This document shows, piece by piece, positions 36,104 to 43,415 of a DNA stretch of 64,000 nt. Numbering within the stretch: the first letter of the stretch is position 1; every line of letters begins with the position of its first letter. The DNA is from Clostridia bacterium (GTDB taxonomy: Bacteria > Bacillota > Clostridia > Christensenellales > UBA1242): contig JALOBO010000003.1 in assembly GCA_023228225.1 (NCBI GenBank), positions 44,056 to 108,055 of the forward strand. The letters run 5' to 3'. The notes beneath the pieces are model-generated. The model was not told the DNA's origin. It ran no database searches and was given only the letters and a program-made list of their open reading frames with translations. A program made the translations under genes and the position numbers.

Positions 36104-36550
36104 TTATCGGTTGTTTATCCAATAGTACATTGGATTTTTAATCGTATCGCATTGCATGATTCTAACGCGTTTTGTTTTCGGATATAGAATGATTTCGTCG
36201 AATAGCGGATAAACATCTTTGTTTGAATTTTCTTCATCGTCTATAAAAATAAATTTATCAATTGACTCTGTATCATTGATGTATTCTTTCAAATTCTCAA
36301 TCTTTTCGATAGTCAATTCAGTATTTATATAAATGATATTGAAAAATTTCTTTTTTGCAATAGATTCTCGTAAGATGCTTTGAATTTCGTTATTCACAAT
36401 GAATTGCGAATATTCATTCATAGATTCACTATTATAGTTAAAAGATTTTATTATATCTTGAACATTAATAACAGAAAATGAACGAAAATTTAAAAACGAA
36501 TTTTTAACTTTTTCATAATCTGCATTAGTTACGTAAAGTTTCATTTGCAT
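36104..36550 (-). CDS. Unknown protein (148 aa)
   Basis: A 148-aa alpha/beta protein that I do not recognise. Alternating strands and helices are visible: LYVTNADYEKVKNSFLNF, FFNIIYINTELTIEKIENLKEYIND, KFIFIDDEENS, DEIILYPKTKRVRIM. The pattern, with an acidic FIDDEE strand end, is that of a small Rossmann-like or receiver-like fold, but no catalytic set is clear. It lies 20 nt after the frameshift-partner gene and directly before a strong terminator. Position suggests a tail or head assembly factor. Confidence 0.6.
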   Translation of the reverse strand: MQMKLYVTNADYEKVKNSFLNFRSFSVINVQDIIKSFNYNSESMNEYSQFIVNNEIQSILRESIAKKKFFNIIYINTELTIEKIENLKEYINDTESIDKFIFIDDEENSNKDVYPLFDEIILYPKTKRVRIMQCDTIKNPMYYWINNR

Positions 36551-36570
36551 ACGGTAATCTTTAATTTTGA

Positions 36571-36966
36571 TTATTTATTTGCCTTTTTTTCTGCAAGTAT
36601 TTGATTCTGTTTTTCGATTTTAGCCGCTTGTTTTTCTAAACGTTTTCGTTCAATTTCGTAATTGTGTAACACAAAAGCTTTTGCTTCTTCATATGTTTTT
36701 CCTTTACGTATAAAATTACCTTTATGGTCAACAACATCGGCCATAAGTTCTCTTAATATCTTTGCTTCTTTTTCAACAGCTTGTTTGTCTTGTTCGTTTA
36801 TTACGCTTTCTTTGAATTGCAAATTAAGCTGTTTGCCCATTTCCATTCTTCTTTGCTGAAATTCTGCACGTTCCTTTGGATCTGTTGGCTTTACAAGATT
36901 GAAAGTTTTTTCTAATTGTTTTCTTTCTCTTCTGCTGTAATGTTTTTTTGCTGTTGCTGTTGACAT
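36571..36966 (-). CDS. Helical protein (131 aa), likely the -1 frameshift extension of the upstream gene
   Basis: A very polar, helical, Lys/Glu-rich protein with no fold recognised. As a separate ORF it starts at ATG 36966, inside the end of the upstream 262-aa gene, with a 55-nt overlap. The overlap contains the heptamer A AAA AAC (36948-36942), in frame as X XXY YYZ for the upstream gene, and a -1 slip there leads directly into this frame at residue 8 (K-H-Y-S-R-R). The fusion would be about 376 aa. This is the arrangement of lambda G/GT-type tail assembly chaperones. The internal ATG may also be used, so both products are possible. Confidence 0.65.
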   Translation of the reverse strand: MSTATAKKHYSRRERKQLEKTFNLVKPTDPKERAEFQQRRMEMGKQLNLQFKESVINEQDKQAVEKEAKILRELMADVVDHKGNFIRKGKTYEEAKAFVLHNYEIERKRLEKQAAKIEKQNQILAEKKANK

Positions 36967-37700
36967 TGTTCTTGTGTATTAATGTTATAAATTTTAATTA
37001 AATTATTTTTGATTTGACTATCCAAATCGTTTTGTTTTATTTTATTTATCAATGCATTTAATAAGCCATCCATGTTATCATTTACAAAATCATCATCTAG
37101 CATATCAAAAAATCCAAGAACTGGTAACTTAACTTTTAATGTTAAATTCATCTCTAATTCGACTTTTTTTGTTTTGTCAATTATTGCATTTAATGGATTT
37201 TCAATTGGCGGACGATATGATTGCAAGTTATCATGTGAAATACCTTGCGTGAAATCTGCGTGTGACATTGATTCATCGCCATCTTCTCTTAATCCACCAG
37301 CAAAATTATCATTACGAGATTGCTGTACTTGTTGAACAGGCGGCATATCATCAGGATGCGGAATTGCTTTAGCAGTTCCCATTGAGTATTTTCCATCTTT
37401 CATGCTATTTGCTAATTCTTCCTCTGTTGGATAATCATAAGCAGCAACTTTCTTATTTGACGGTTTCTTTTGCTTTGGTGGTTGTGCAACTGGTACTTCA
37501 CCAATGGCAAATAATGGTTCGGCAAGTGATGGTATTTGTACTAAGAATTCGTCAACAAGATTTTTGTTTAATAGTCTACCGCTTTCAAATACCAAGAATG
37601 CAGCATCACCAATTGTTTGTTCTGATTGTAATTTGTCGACTTGTGAATAGTTTTCACCTTTTTTCCATTGATAGCATAAAGGTTCTTCTTTTTTGGCCAT
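36912..37700 (-). CDS. Possible tail assembly chaperone, upstream frame (262 aa)
   Basis: A 262-aa protein. The N-terminal alpha/beta part (about 1-70) contains KLQSEQTIGDAAFLVFESGRLLNKNLVDEFLVQIPSL. A Pro/Gln/Asp-rich linker (about 72-165) follows, then a helical domain with FDMLDDDFVNDNMDGLLNALINKIKQNDLD. It terminates ten codons after a canonical A AAA AAC slippery site whose -1 frame continues into the 131-aa ORF. Length and architecture (soluble domain plus shifted helical extension) resemble tail assembly chaperone pairs, and structural tail genes follow in the next unit. No sequence homology is claimed; the slippery site and overlap are what I see. Confidence 0.6.
   Translation of the reverse strand: MAKKEEPLCYQWKKGENYSQVDKLQSEQTIGDAAFLVFESGRLLNKNLVDEFLVQIPSLAEPLFAIGEVPVAQPPKQKKPSNKKVAAYDYPTEEELANSMKDGKYSMGTAKAIPHPDDMPPVQQVQQSRNDNFAGGLREDGDESMSHADFTQGISHDNLQSYRPPIENPLNAIIDKTKKVELEMNLTLKVKLPVLGFFDMLDDDFVNDNMDGLLNALINKIKQNDLDSQIKNNLIKIYNINTQEQCQQQQQKNITAEEKENN
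36942..36948 (-). promoter_or_regulatory. Putative -1 ribosomal frameshift site A AAA AAC
   Basis: On the minus strand the upstream gene reads CAA AAA AAC ATT. The last seven bases before ATT are A AAA AAC in the correct X XXY YYZ phase. Sliding one base back gives AAA AAA CAT TAC and enters the 131-aa frame. A downstream hairpin or pseudoknot is not obvious in this AT-rich region. Confidence 0.6.
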
Positions 37701-37709
37701 ATTTTTAAA

Positions 37710-38051
37710 TTAAAAAGTAATATAATTTCTATACATATAAAGATACTCTCGCATCCATTCAGTTTGTTCTTCTGTTCGACTCCATTCGATTAAATCTTCT
37801 CTAAAATTCTTCAGAAAATCTCGGTAATGTGCTTCATGATCTCCTTTAGATATAACGTTTAATTCTCGAGACGGTATTGTGAATGTATGAGATGTTCCTT
37901 TTATTCTCCAGTATACAGTAGTTTTTGTTCCTGCAAAATTTGCATTTGCATATTCGATTGTTATTGGATTAAGCCATCCGGCTAAATTTGCAATTTCTAA
38001 TTCTTTTATGCTCGATTTTTCGAATGCATTAAAATCAAAATGATGTGGCAT
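37710..38051 (-). CDS. Unknown small protein (113 aa)
   Basis: A 113-aa protein, unrecognised. It has a beta-type centre (ITIEYANANFAGTKTTVYWRIKGTSHTFTIPS) and a Trp/Arg/Glu-rich helical C-terminus (FREDLIEWSRTEEQTEWMREYLYMYRNY). It is 9 nt upstream of the chaperone-like gene and 54 nt after the HExxH gene. No promoter motif of either class is clear. Likely a virion assembly or tail component by context only. Confidence 0.55.
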   Translation of the reverse strand: MPHHFDFNAFEKSSIKELEIANLAGWLNPITIEYANANFAGTKTTVYWRIKGTSHTFTIPSRELNVISKGDHEAHYRDFLKNFREDLIEWSRTEEQTEWMREYLYMYRNYITF

Positions 38052-38105
38052 AATGTCTTTCTGTTATGTACTTATATAATTTGTATACTTAAGTTTTAAT
38101 TAGTT

Positions 38106-38780
38106 TCAATCCCATTTTGCTTTTGGCAGAAGCTTTTTACCTAATTCTATAAATTTTTCACGTACTGTATTGATTTCTATTTCATTAATAAACAGATGTT
38201 TTCTTTCTTCTAGCCACATTTCAATTATCGTGTTCATTGATACTTTCATCGTTTTTGCTTTTTGATGAAAACCGTATACGTATGCATATAATTCGGGGTA
38301 TTCAAGAACATAACTGAAATATGATTCATCGTCACTTTCAATATCATTAATTTTCAAAAAATCTTTTTTGATGATTAATTCTAAATCCTCATCTTTGTTT
38401 GTGTTATTAAATTGGGACACATGCTCAATTTCATGTCGAATTGTATCTTTAAATTCTGCTATGAAATTATTATATTCTAATGGAAACTTTTTATTGTTTA
38501 TAATGATACTAAAAATAACATATGAAAAATTGCCGTGATCATAATTATCAACACAACCGTCTATGTCAAATGCCATTTCAGCATCAGGATCTTTCGATAT
38601 TCTTACGGTAAATGGCACAACATCAATAAAATCAATGTCGCTTTGTATAATTATGTTTTTCTTTCTAGATTTTAAGAATTTTTTCAATTCTTGAACATAA
38701 TATCTACTTATTTCTAATACGATAGCATTATAACTTCCAGTAAATACAAATGTTGCAAAATCTATTCGTTTACGTTTCAC
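38106..38780 (-). CDS. HExxH metallopeptidase-like protein (224 aa)
   Basis: A 224-aa protein carrying HEIEH at residues 116-120 within an amphipathic helix (TIRHEIEHVSQF), the gluzincin-type zinc and catalytic site. A downstream Glu/Asp- and Tyr-rich region (DESYFSYVLEYPELYAYVYGFH) could supply the third ligand. No signal peptide, so it would act inside the cell or virion. The start overlaps the stop of a RIP-tagged gene by 4 nt (ATGA), suggesting co-translation. It could act on head or host proteins, but it is not the T4 gp21-type serine prohead protease expected to cut the (I/L)xE sites. Confidence 0.65.
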   Translation of the reverse strand: MKRKRIDFATFVFTGSYNAIVLEISRYYVQELKKFLKSRKKNIIIQSDIDFIDVVPFTVRISKDPDAEMAFDIDGCVDNYDHGNFSYVIFSIIINNKKFPLEYNNFIAEFKDTIRHEIEHVSQFNNTNKDEDLELIIKKDFLKINDIESDDESYFSYVLEYPELYAYVYGFHQKAKTMKVSMNTIIEMWLEERKHLFINEIEINTVREKFIELGKKLLPKAKWD

Positions 38781-39037
38781 GTTAACCCTTCTTTAATCTT
38801 TGTTCTTATTTCATCTTCGTATTTGTCCCATTCAACATTATCATATTCTTCTTTCATTTTATTTAGAATATATTCTGTTGCTTCTCCGCAATCATAACTG
38901 TTTGGATTATTGTAATTTGGAAATTTTGTTGCGATATCTTCCCAATACGCATCTTCCAATGAATTGTCATATATTGCATCAGCTTCAGGCGATTCCATTA
39001 ACAGAAATTCGTCAAATGTAGGTATTCTTTTGTTCAT
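38777..39037 (-). CDS. RIP-tagged acidic protein (86 aa)
   Basis: The N-terminus MNKRIPTFDEFLLME|SP has the shared tag with an L-M-E|S site, shifted by one residue relative to most members. The rest is acidic, with Glu/Asp/Tyr and a helical C-terminus (EATEYILNKMKEEYDNVEWDKYEDEIRTKI). No known domain. Overlaps the metallopeptidase-like gene by 4 nt and follows the membrane protein gene by 5 nt. Proposed internal head protein. Confidence 0.65.
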   Translation of the reverse strand: MNKRIPTFDEFLLMESPEADAIYDNSLEDAYWEDIATKFPNYNNPNSYDCGEATEYILNKMKEEYDNVEWDKYEDEIRTKIKEGLT

Positions 39038-39042
39038 TGCGT

Positions 39043-39423
39043 TTATGAATTTAATTGTTGTGTTTGGTCATCAGATACTGTTACGTCCGATGTAGTATCG
39101 GTTGATGCATTATCAGTTGTTGTATTATCAGTTGTTGCATTATCTGTTACTTCATTTCTATGCAATGGCATATTGCCATCTTTTGATAATTTTCTAGCAC
39201 CTAATAAAACAGTTCCTAATGTAACCATACCGAGACTTTGTAACAATACATTGTCTGCTCCTGATGAAACTCCTAAAAACCAATACATTGCCAACCCTGA
39301 TACAAATCCTATTAATCCTGTCATCACAGACAATACACCTGCGAAACCGGAACCTGATGTTTTTCCGTTGTTATTACTGAAAATTTCTCTCCAGTTAAAT
39401 TTCGTGATATTTGAAATGTCCAT
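39043..39423 (-). CDS. Two-TM membrane protein with repetitive Thr/Asn/Asp tail (126 aa)
   Basis: A 126-aa protein. Two hydrophobic segments at about residues 26-53 (GFAGVLSVMTGLIGFVSGLAMYWFLGV) and 58-77 (VLLQSLGMVTLGTVLLGA) are separated by a short loop. A positively charged turn follows, then an acidic Thr/Asn/Asp tail made by 15-bp tandem DNA repeats. Small two-TM phage proteins include holins and virion membrane-interacting proteins; nothing here decides between them. It sits within a head/tail unit rather than next to a lysin, which argues weakly against a holin. Confidence 0.6.
   Translation of the reverse strand: MDISNITKFNWREIFSNNNGKTSGSGFAGVLSVMTGLIGFVSGLAMYWFLGVSSGADNVLLQSLGMVTLGTVLLGARKLSKDGNMPLHRNEVTDNATTDNTTTDNASTDTTSDVTVSDDQTQQLNS
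39101..39145. repeat. Three 15-bp tandem repeats inside the membrane protein gene
   Basis: Units gttgatgcattatca, gttgttgtattatca and gttgttgcattatct in tandem encode D/T/N-rich pentads of the C-terminal tail. Likely a site of slippage-driven length variation. Confidence 0.75.
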
Positions 39424-39437
39424 GATATTTAATTATT

Positions 39438-40847
39438 TTAATATACTTTTGCAAACACAGATGAAAATGATGATTGCGATGCAGCATATAAAACTATATC
39501 ATTTATAATATCATTTTCTTTGTTTGAATTTTTTATTGCACTTAAAACTTTCATTCCAAGATATTTTGAAAAAATCCATCCTTGTTCGCTAGGATTTGAT
39601 GCTTTGCCTTTTACAAAATCGCCAAACGTGTTTATATCATACGAATGAGAGTTATCAAATTCATTGTATAATAAGAACATGTCATCAATGAAATTTGCAT
39701 CAGGCTTCATTGAATTTTTCTTTATTTCAGTATAATTCAAAATTGGTGGCGTTACACCATTATAATTCATAATTCCTAAAATAGGTGTCAAACCGCATTT
39801 GCCACCAGCTGCGTATTTGCCTTGTATTTCTAATGCCCAATTTGAAAAAGCATTAAATGTTCTACCTTCAGATTTGCCACCATTGAATGACATAAATACT
39901 TTCATATTTGATTCAAATGTTGATTTTTTTCCGTCCGAAACAGTATATGTTATAGGATGAAAGTTTGGTTTTTCGCTACCGCCATTAAATATTTCAACCT
40001 TAGGTTTACCTTCGGTTTTCTTTAACGATATTGGAACAAACTGTCTTTTATTGAATAACTCTAAAATCTCTTCATTTAGCGCAGGTAATGATGTAGTGTT
40101 TAAATCTGCAACAATAACAGATGGCAATATACCAAAAATATCGGCGGGATTCCATTTATCAGAATTAAAAGAAATTTCAGAATTTGTTCCTGCTGTTTTT
40201 GCGAGTTCATATATTTTTTTAAAGATTGCTGAACCTCTATGAAAAATCATTCCTTTTGAAATAATGCCTTTATTGAATAATTCATTTGCAATTACAACTG
40301 ATGATGTAATCCAATCATCTTCAATTTTGCTTATAACATCATCAACCGATGTTGATGCTTGAACGTATTGTGCCGCTTTTTTCAATACATCAGGAGTGAA
40401 TGCGCTTTCATCAGATTCTGAATTTAAAATATTGCAAACAGCAGAACAATAATAGCATTGTGCAGATTCATTTAAATCTGTATTATCAGCACCTCCGCGT
40501 TTTCCGCCTCCGCTACCAAATTCAGCAGTTTTCAAGAATTGCGATGTTGATATAGTAGTCGACTTGCCCTTTATTTCACCTTTTAAATTGAATGATAATG
40601 GGTGTGTTAAATCTAAATTATTTATTTTATTGATTGCATCATCAGTATCAGTAACCGTAAAAAAACCACCTTTTACTAATTCTATAGGCTCGTGATTCAT
40701 TATTTTACGTTTCAAAATTTCGGTGCGAAGTTCACCTGTTTTTGAATTTATTTTTCCTAATTCTTGTGCACCAAGGTTTGTTTCGTTTAACTGTGTTTTT
40801 AAATACTCGTCTAAACCTAAAAAACCATTAATGTTTATATGCTTCAT
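39438..40847 (-). CDS. Unknown protein (469 aa), possible tag-bearing
   Basis: I do not recognise the family. The N-terminus MKHININGFLGLDEYLKTQLNE|T has an L-D-E-Y and an L-N-E|T but lacks R-I-P, so it is at best a remote relative of the tag. A Gly-rich stretch GSGGGKRGGADNTDL precedes ESAQCYYCSAVCNIL (about 112-140). A later phrase KWNPADIFGI (about 230-240) is reminiscent of phage proteins with nuclease-like folds, but no catalytic set is assured. The gene opens the 40847-36104 unit, with a late-type promoter 7 nt upstream, which supports a virion or late role. Confidence 0.6.
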   Translation of the reverse strand: MKHININGFLGLDEYLKTQLNETNLGAQELGKINSKTGELRTEILKRKIMNHEPIELVKGGFFTVTDTDDAINKINNLDLTHPLSFNLKGEIKGKSTTISTSQFLKTAEFGSGGGKRGGADNTDLNESAQCYYCSAVCNILNSESDESAFTPDVLKKAAQYVQASTSVDDVISKIEDDWITSSVVIANELFNKGIISKGMIFHRGSAIFKKIYELAKTAGTNSEISFNSDKWNPADIFGILPSVIVADLNTTSLPALNEEILELFNKRQFVPISLKKTEGKPKVEIFNGGSEKPNFHPITYTVSDGKKSTFESNMKVFMSFNGGKSEGRTFNAFSNWALEIQGKYAAGGKCGLTPILGIMNYNGVTPPILNYTEIKKNSMKPDANFIDDMFLLYNEFDNSHSYDINTFGDFVKGKASNPSEQGWIFSKYLGMKVLSAIKNSNKENDIINDIVLYAASQSSFSSVFAKVY

Positions 40848-40854
40848 TTATTAT

Positions 40855-40870
40855 TTTATTTTATATATTC
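40855..40870 (-). promoter_or_regulatory. Late-type promoter (GAATATATAAAATAAA)
   Basis: Minus-strand GAATATATAAAATAAA ending 7 nt before the ATG at 40847; nearly leaderless mRNA expected. Confidence 0.6.
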
Positions 40871-40902
40871 ATCAAAAATTGTCTTTATGAACTGCATAAA
40901 AA

Positions 40903-40924
40903 AAAGGGAACCGAAGTTCCCTTT
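40903..40924 (-). terminator. Rho-independent terminator with UUCG-type loop
   Basis: Minus strand AAAGGGAAC-TTCG-GTTCCCTTT followed by a run of T residues: a 9-bp stem (40903-40911 with 40916-40924) capped by a stable C(UUCG)G-type tetraloop. A second, weaker hairpin ctttgttt/aaacaaag lies at 40943-40963, between this one and the gene stop at 40969. Confidence 0.92.
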
Positions 40925-40968
40925 ATTCAGCATTGCCGACCACTTTGTTTTTAAGAAACAAAGAAAAC

Positions 40969-42090
40969 TTATTCCATTTCAACAAAATGAGGATATTCAA
41001 CTTTTTGTTGTGAAGCAATTAATTCCATGTCAAGTTCTTTTGCTGTAAATATGCCAGTGATTGCATTTTTCAATTCGTAAGCATGAGCTTCAGACATTTT
41101 CGATTCTTCAATATGTGATGCCAACCAAGTGTTCAAATTGATAAAATCATACGCGTTAATTCCAGTATCTGCACTTGCTTTCCACGTTTTCGATTTTTTG
41201 CAAACGTTATCGCCCCATGCTTTGTAGAATGGCGCTTCGATAAAATATTTATCTGCTAATTCTTCATACCCACGTTTAATCAAAAAGTTACGGTGATTAT
41301 AGAATTCACGTAATGAAATTGTTGTTCCTTTCATATGTTCAGCAAATCCTTTTATAAGATGTGCAACATTATCGTTATCTTCAGATAATGCATTTGATAT
41401 TGCCTTTTCAAGTTTCTCATTATTAAATGATGCTTTTGAGATATTTGAACGGAAACCGTATGATGGTTTTCTCATGCCATTACCGCAGATAAGACGGTCG
41501 AAAAATGGTTCGTTAATAAAAGAAGTTGAATTGAATATTAATGTTTGACCTTGTTTCCATAAGTCATTTTCAAAAACTTCAATTGGATTACTATCATTTA
41601 ATAATGAAATTGTGTATTTGGAAGTTTCATTATCAAATCCTATTTTAGATAATGACCAATCAACAGATGATGTTGATAAAATGCGAGTTACTGTTTCAAC
41701 AAGTGCTTTAGAATTTGTTAAATCATCAGCCTTATTTTTCTTTGGATTTTTGAAGAAGATTGCATCAATTGTATGCGTTCCATCAGGATTATGTAGCAAT
41801 GATCCGTATAAATTAACATCGCCTTTTGCTGCTTTTAATCTGCTTGAAACTAAATTCCAATCAGTCACTTCCATTAAACTTTGATATTCTTTAAATGCAG
41901 GTTTTGCGTTTAAAACACTTAAAACAGCATCAGCTGCTCTGTCAGTTAAATCCATTTCATCAACAATGAATTTATCATTAATTACAATGTCTTGTAAATT
42001 GAATTGCACAATATCACGTCTTGTTGGTGTTTCACGTTCAATTGCTTCAACGAATTGATTAATTTGGTCAATAGTACCTTTATTTTTCAT
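40969..42090 (-). CDS. DUF932-like phage protein (373 aa)
   Basis: A 373-aa soluble protein. The middle and C-terminal parts contain features seen in DUF932-type phage/plasmid proteins: LICGNGMRKPSYGFRSNISKASFN (about 205-228; CGNGM) and, near the C-terminus, NAYDFINLNTWLASHI, where an aromatic-Asp/Asn-x-x-N-x-x-T/W-x-x-x-S-H motif is typical. Function of that family is unknown; members often lie near nucleic-acid enzymes. It has a TGTATATAAT-type promoter, unlike the virion genes, and is monocistronic with a strong terminator, so it is probably an early/middle, highly expressed gene. Confidence 0.6.
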   Translation of the reverse strand: MKNKGTIDQINQFVEAIERETPTRRDIVQFNLQDIVINDKFIVDEMDLTDRAADAVLSVLNAKPAFKEYQSLMEVTDWNLVSSRLKAAKGDVNLYGSLLHNPDGTHTIDAIFFKNPKKNKADDLTNSKALVETVTRILSTSSVDWSLSKIGFDNETSKYTISLLNDSNPIEVFENDLWKQGQTLIFNSTSFINEPFFDRLICGNGMRKPSYGFRSNISKASFNNEKLEKAISNALSEDNDNVAHLIKGFAEHMKGTTISLREFYNHRNFLIKRGYEELADKYFIEAPFYKAWGDNVCKKSKTWKASADTGINAYDFINLNTWLASHIEESKMSEAHAYELKNAITGIFTAKELDMELIASQQKVEYPHFVEME

Positions 42091-42124
42091 ACTTTTTAAA
42101 TTAAGAATTTGTAAAATTATTTAT

Positions 42125-42138
42125 CAATTATATACACA
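42125..42138 (-). promoter_or_regulatory. TGTATATAAT-type promoter
   Basis: Minus-strand TGTGTATATAATTG, 34 nt before the ATG at 42090. Confidence 0.5.
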
Positions 42139-42152
42139 AGTAATTAAAAGTT

Positions 42153-42524
42153 TTAATTCCATGTAGGTCGATGTCTTGTATATTTTGTAGGATCGTCATC
42201 AGCCTGTGCAACTTTATTAATTAGGTTTTGTTCTGAATCGTCTTCATTATGTTCAGTATTCGATTTCGCTTCTGGACCTAATGAACGTGAACGTTCTTTA
42301 TACATAAAGTCAATAATTTTGTCTGGGTATTTACTACCGCCATTTGCATTAAGTTCTTCTCTTGCTGTTCGTAAATCATCATGTGTTTGCGCCATTACAA
42401 AATACGCTCTAAGTTCATCACCATATTTTGCAATTTGGTCAGCCATTCCTTTATAATCATCAAAACTTGGAATTCTTTTTCTATCATTTGATGAACCGGG
42501 TGTATCGTATAAACTATTTGACAT
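42153..42524 (-). CDS. RIP-tagged protein, internal/diverged tag (123 aa)
   Basis: The product begins MSNSLYDTPGSSND and then R-K-R-I-P-S-F-D-D-Y at about residues 15-24, so the shared tag sits behind a 14-residue extension and lacks the (I/L)xE site. No later ATG matches the tag start, so the extension seems genuine. The rest is helical and polar (Asp/Glu/Lys-rich). It has a late-type promoter 6 nt upstream. It may have lost cleavage, or represent a core-type protein that keeps its N-terminus. Confidence 0.6.
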   Translation of the reverse strand: MSNSLYDTPGSSNDRKRIPSFDDYKGMADQIAKYGDELRAYFVMAQTHDDLRTAREELNANGGSKYPDKIIDFMYKERSRSLGPEAKSNTEHNEDDSEQNLINKVAQADDDPTKYTRHRPTWN

Positions 42525-42530
42525 TATTGT

Positions 42531-42546
42531 TTTATTTTATATATTC
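42531..42546 (-). promoter_or_regulatory. Late-type promoter (GAATATATAAAATAAA)
   Basis: Minus-strand GAATATATAAAATAAA ending 6 nt before the ATG at 42524. Confidence 0.6.
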
Positions 42547-42561
42547 GTTATGCATAAAAAA

Positions 42562-42587
42562 ACGGTCGTACCTTTCGATACGACCGT
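42562..42587 (-). terminator. Rho-independent terminator
   Basis: Stem ACGGTCGTA/TACGACCGT (42562-42570 with 42579-42587), 8-nt loop, T run on the minus strand. It follows the stop at 42619. Confidence 0.88.
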
Positions 42588-42618
42588 ATTCATCCAATAA
42601 ATATTTGGCAACATTATA

Positions 42619-43056
42619 TTAGATACTTGTTGTGTTTTTCTCAAACAATTTTGAAGCGATGTAATTTTTATCTTCCATTTTCAATTTTGCAGATTTGATT
42701 CCTTGATTGAATCTTTGTTCGCATGTACTTGATTGTTCAGAACCAGTTGCTTCTCTATATTTTAATAGCATTTCCGCATGATTAGAACTGTTTGCAATTT
42801 TTTTGATTTCTAGTACAGATACCGATGTGCCGTTATTATCATTAAAGATTTTTACGATATGGTCACCTTCGTCGATTGGAATTAAGCTTTGTTTAGAACC
42901 GAATTGTCTGATGAAAATAGAATTCTTAATCTCCCCTTCTTTACCTATTACAACGATTGCTCTTTTAAGATTATCGAACTCGGTATAAGATTCCCATAAG
43001 CAAGGTGTTCCCGATTTTGTGCGAGCAATTTTGATTTGTTTTTCGTTAATTTCCAT
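42619..43056 (-). CDS. Unknown protein (145 aa)
   Basis: A 145-aa protein, unrecognised. The N-terminal half is beta-type (IKIARTKSGTPCLWESYTEFDNLKRAIVVIGKEGEIKNSIFIRQFGS, GDHIVKIFNDNNGTSVSVLEI) and the C-terminal third is helical. It is flanked upstream by a TATGTATAAT-like promoter and downstream by a strong terminator, so it is a single-gene unit, probably abundant. It is the last minus-strand gene before plus-strand cassette 1. Possibly a small nucleic-acid-binding protein; no motif supports this directly. Confidence 0.6.
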   Translation of the reverse strand: MEINEKQIKIARTKSGTPCLWESYTEFDNLKRAIVVIGKEGEIKNSIFIRQFGSKQSLIPIDEGDHIVKIFNDNNGTSVSVLEIKKIANSSNHAEMLLKYREATGSEQSSTCEQRFNQGIKSAKLKMEDKNYIASKLFEKNTTSI

Positions 43057-43092
43057 ATGTTTAATTTATTGTTAATTTTTATTAATTTGTTT

Positions 43093-43110
43093 AATATATT
43101 ATACATAATA
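43093..43110 (-). promoter_or_regulatory. TGTATATAAT-like promoter
   Basis: Minus-strand TATTATGTATAATATATT, 36 nt before the ATG at 43056; one-base variant of the second promoter class. Confidence 0.4.
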
Positions 43111-43148
43111 GTTAAATAGTTTTATATTTCAAATTTTCTTTAAATGCA

Positions 43149-43165
43149 ATGTATATATAATTATA
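43149..43165 (+). promoter_or_regulatory. TGTATATA-type promoter of RHH/nuclease cassette 1
   Basis: Plus-strand ATGTATATATAATTATA, 25 nt before the RHH ATG at 43191. It is divergent from the promoter of the 145-aa gene. Confidence 0.45.
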
Positions 43166-43190
43166 TAAATAAATTATAAAAAATATAAAC

Positions 43191-43415
43191 ATGAAAAAAC
43201 TTACAGCTTTCTCCATAGAAGAATCAATTGCAGATGAATTTGATAAACTTGCAAAAGAAAATTCTTTAAACAAATCAAGTTACATACAAAAATATATGGA
43301 AGCTTATATAAAAAAATGCAAAGAAAATGTATAAAAATAAATGCAAAATATGTGGGCAGTTATTTAATGCTAAATCACCAGCTTCAAACCGTTGCGATAA
43401 CTGTATTACCGTAGA
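43191..43415 (+). CDS. Ribbon-helix-helix (Arc/CopG-type) protein, cassette 1
   Basis: Read directly from the plus strand: MKKLTAFSIEESIADEFDKL then AKENSLNKSSYIQKYMEAYI, ending at TAG 43413-43415 (74 aa). The first 45 residues show the RHH pattern: a basic/hydrophobic strand (LTAFSIEE), a helix (DEFDKLAKE), the N-K-S turn and a second helix (SYIQKYMEAYI). It is clearly paralogous to the RHH protein at 55306 (same K-K-x-x-A-F-S-I start and F/L-N-K-S turn). It overlaps the nuclease start (43327) in another frame by 89 nt, more than in cassette 2, so its last 25-30 residues may be irrelevant read-through. RHH proteins bind DNA as dimers; here it probably represses the cassette. Confidence 0.7.
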
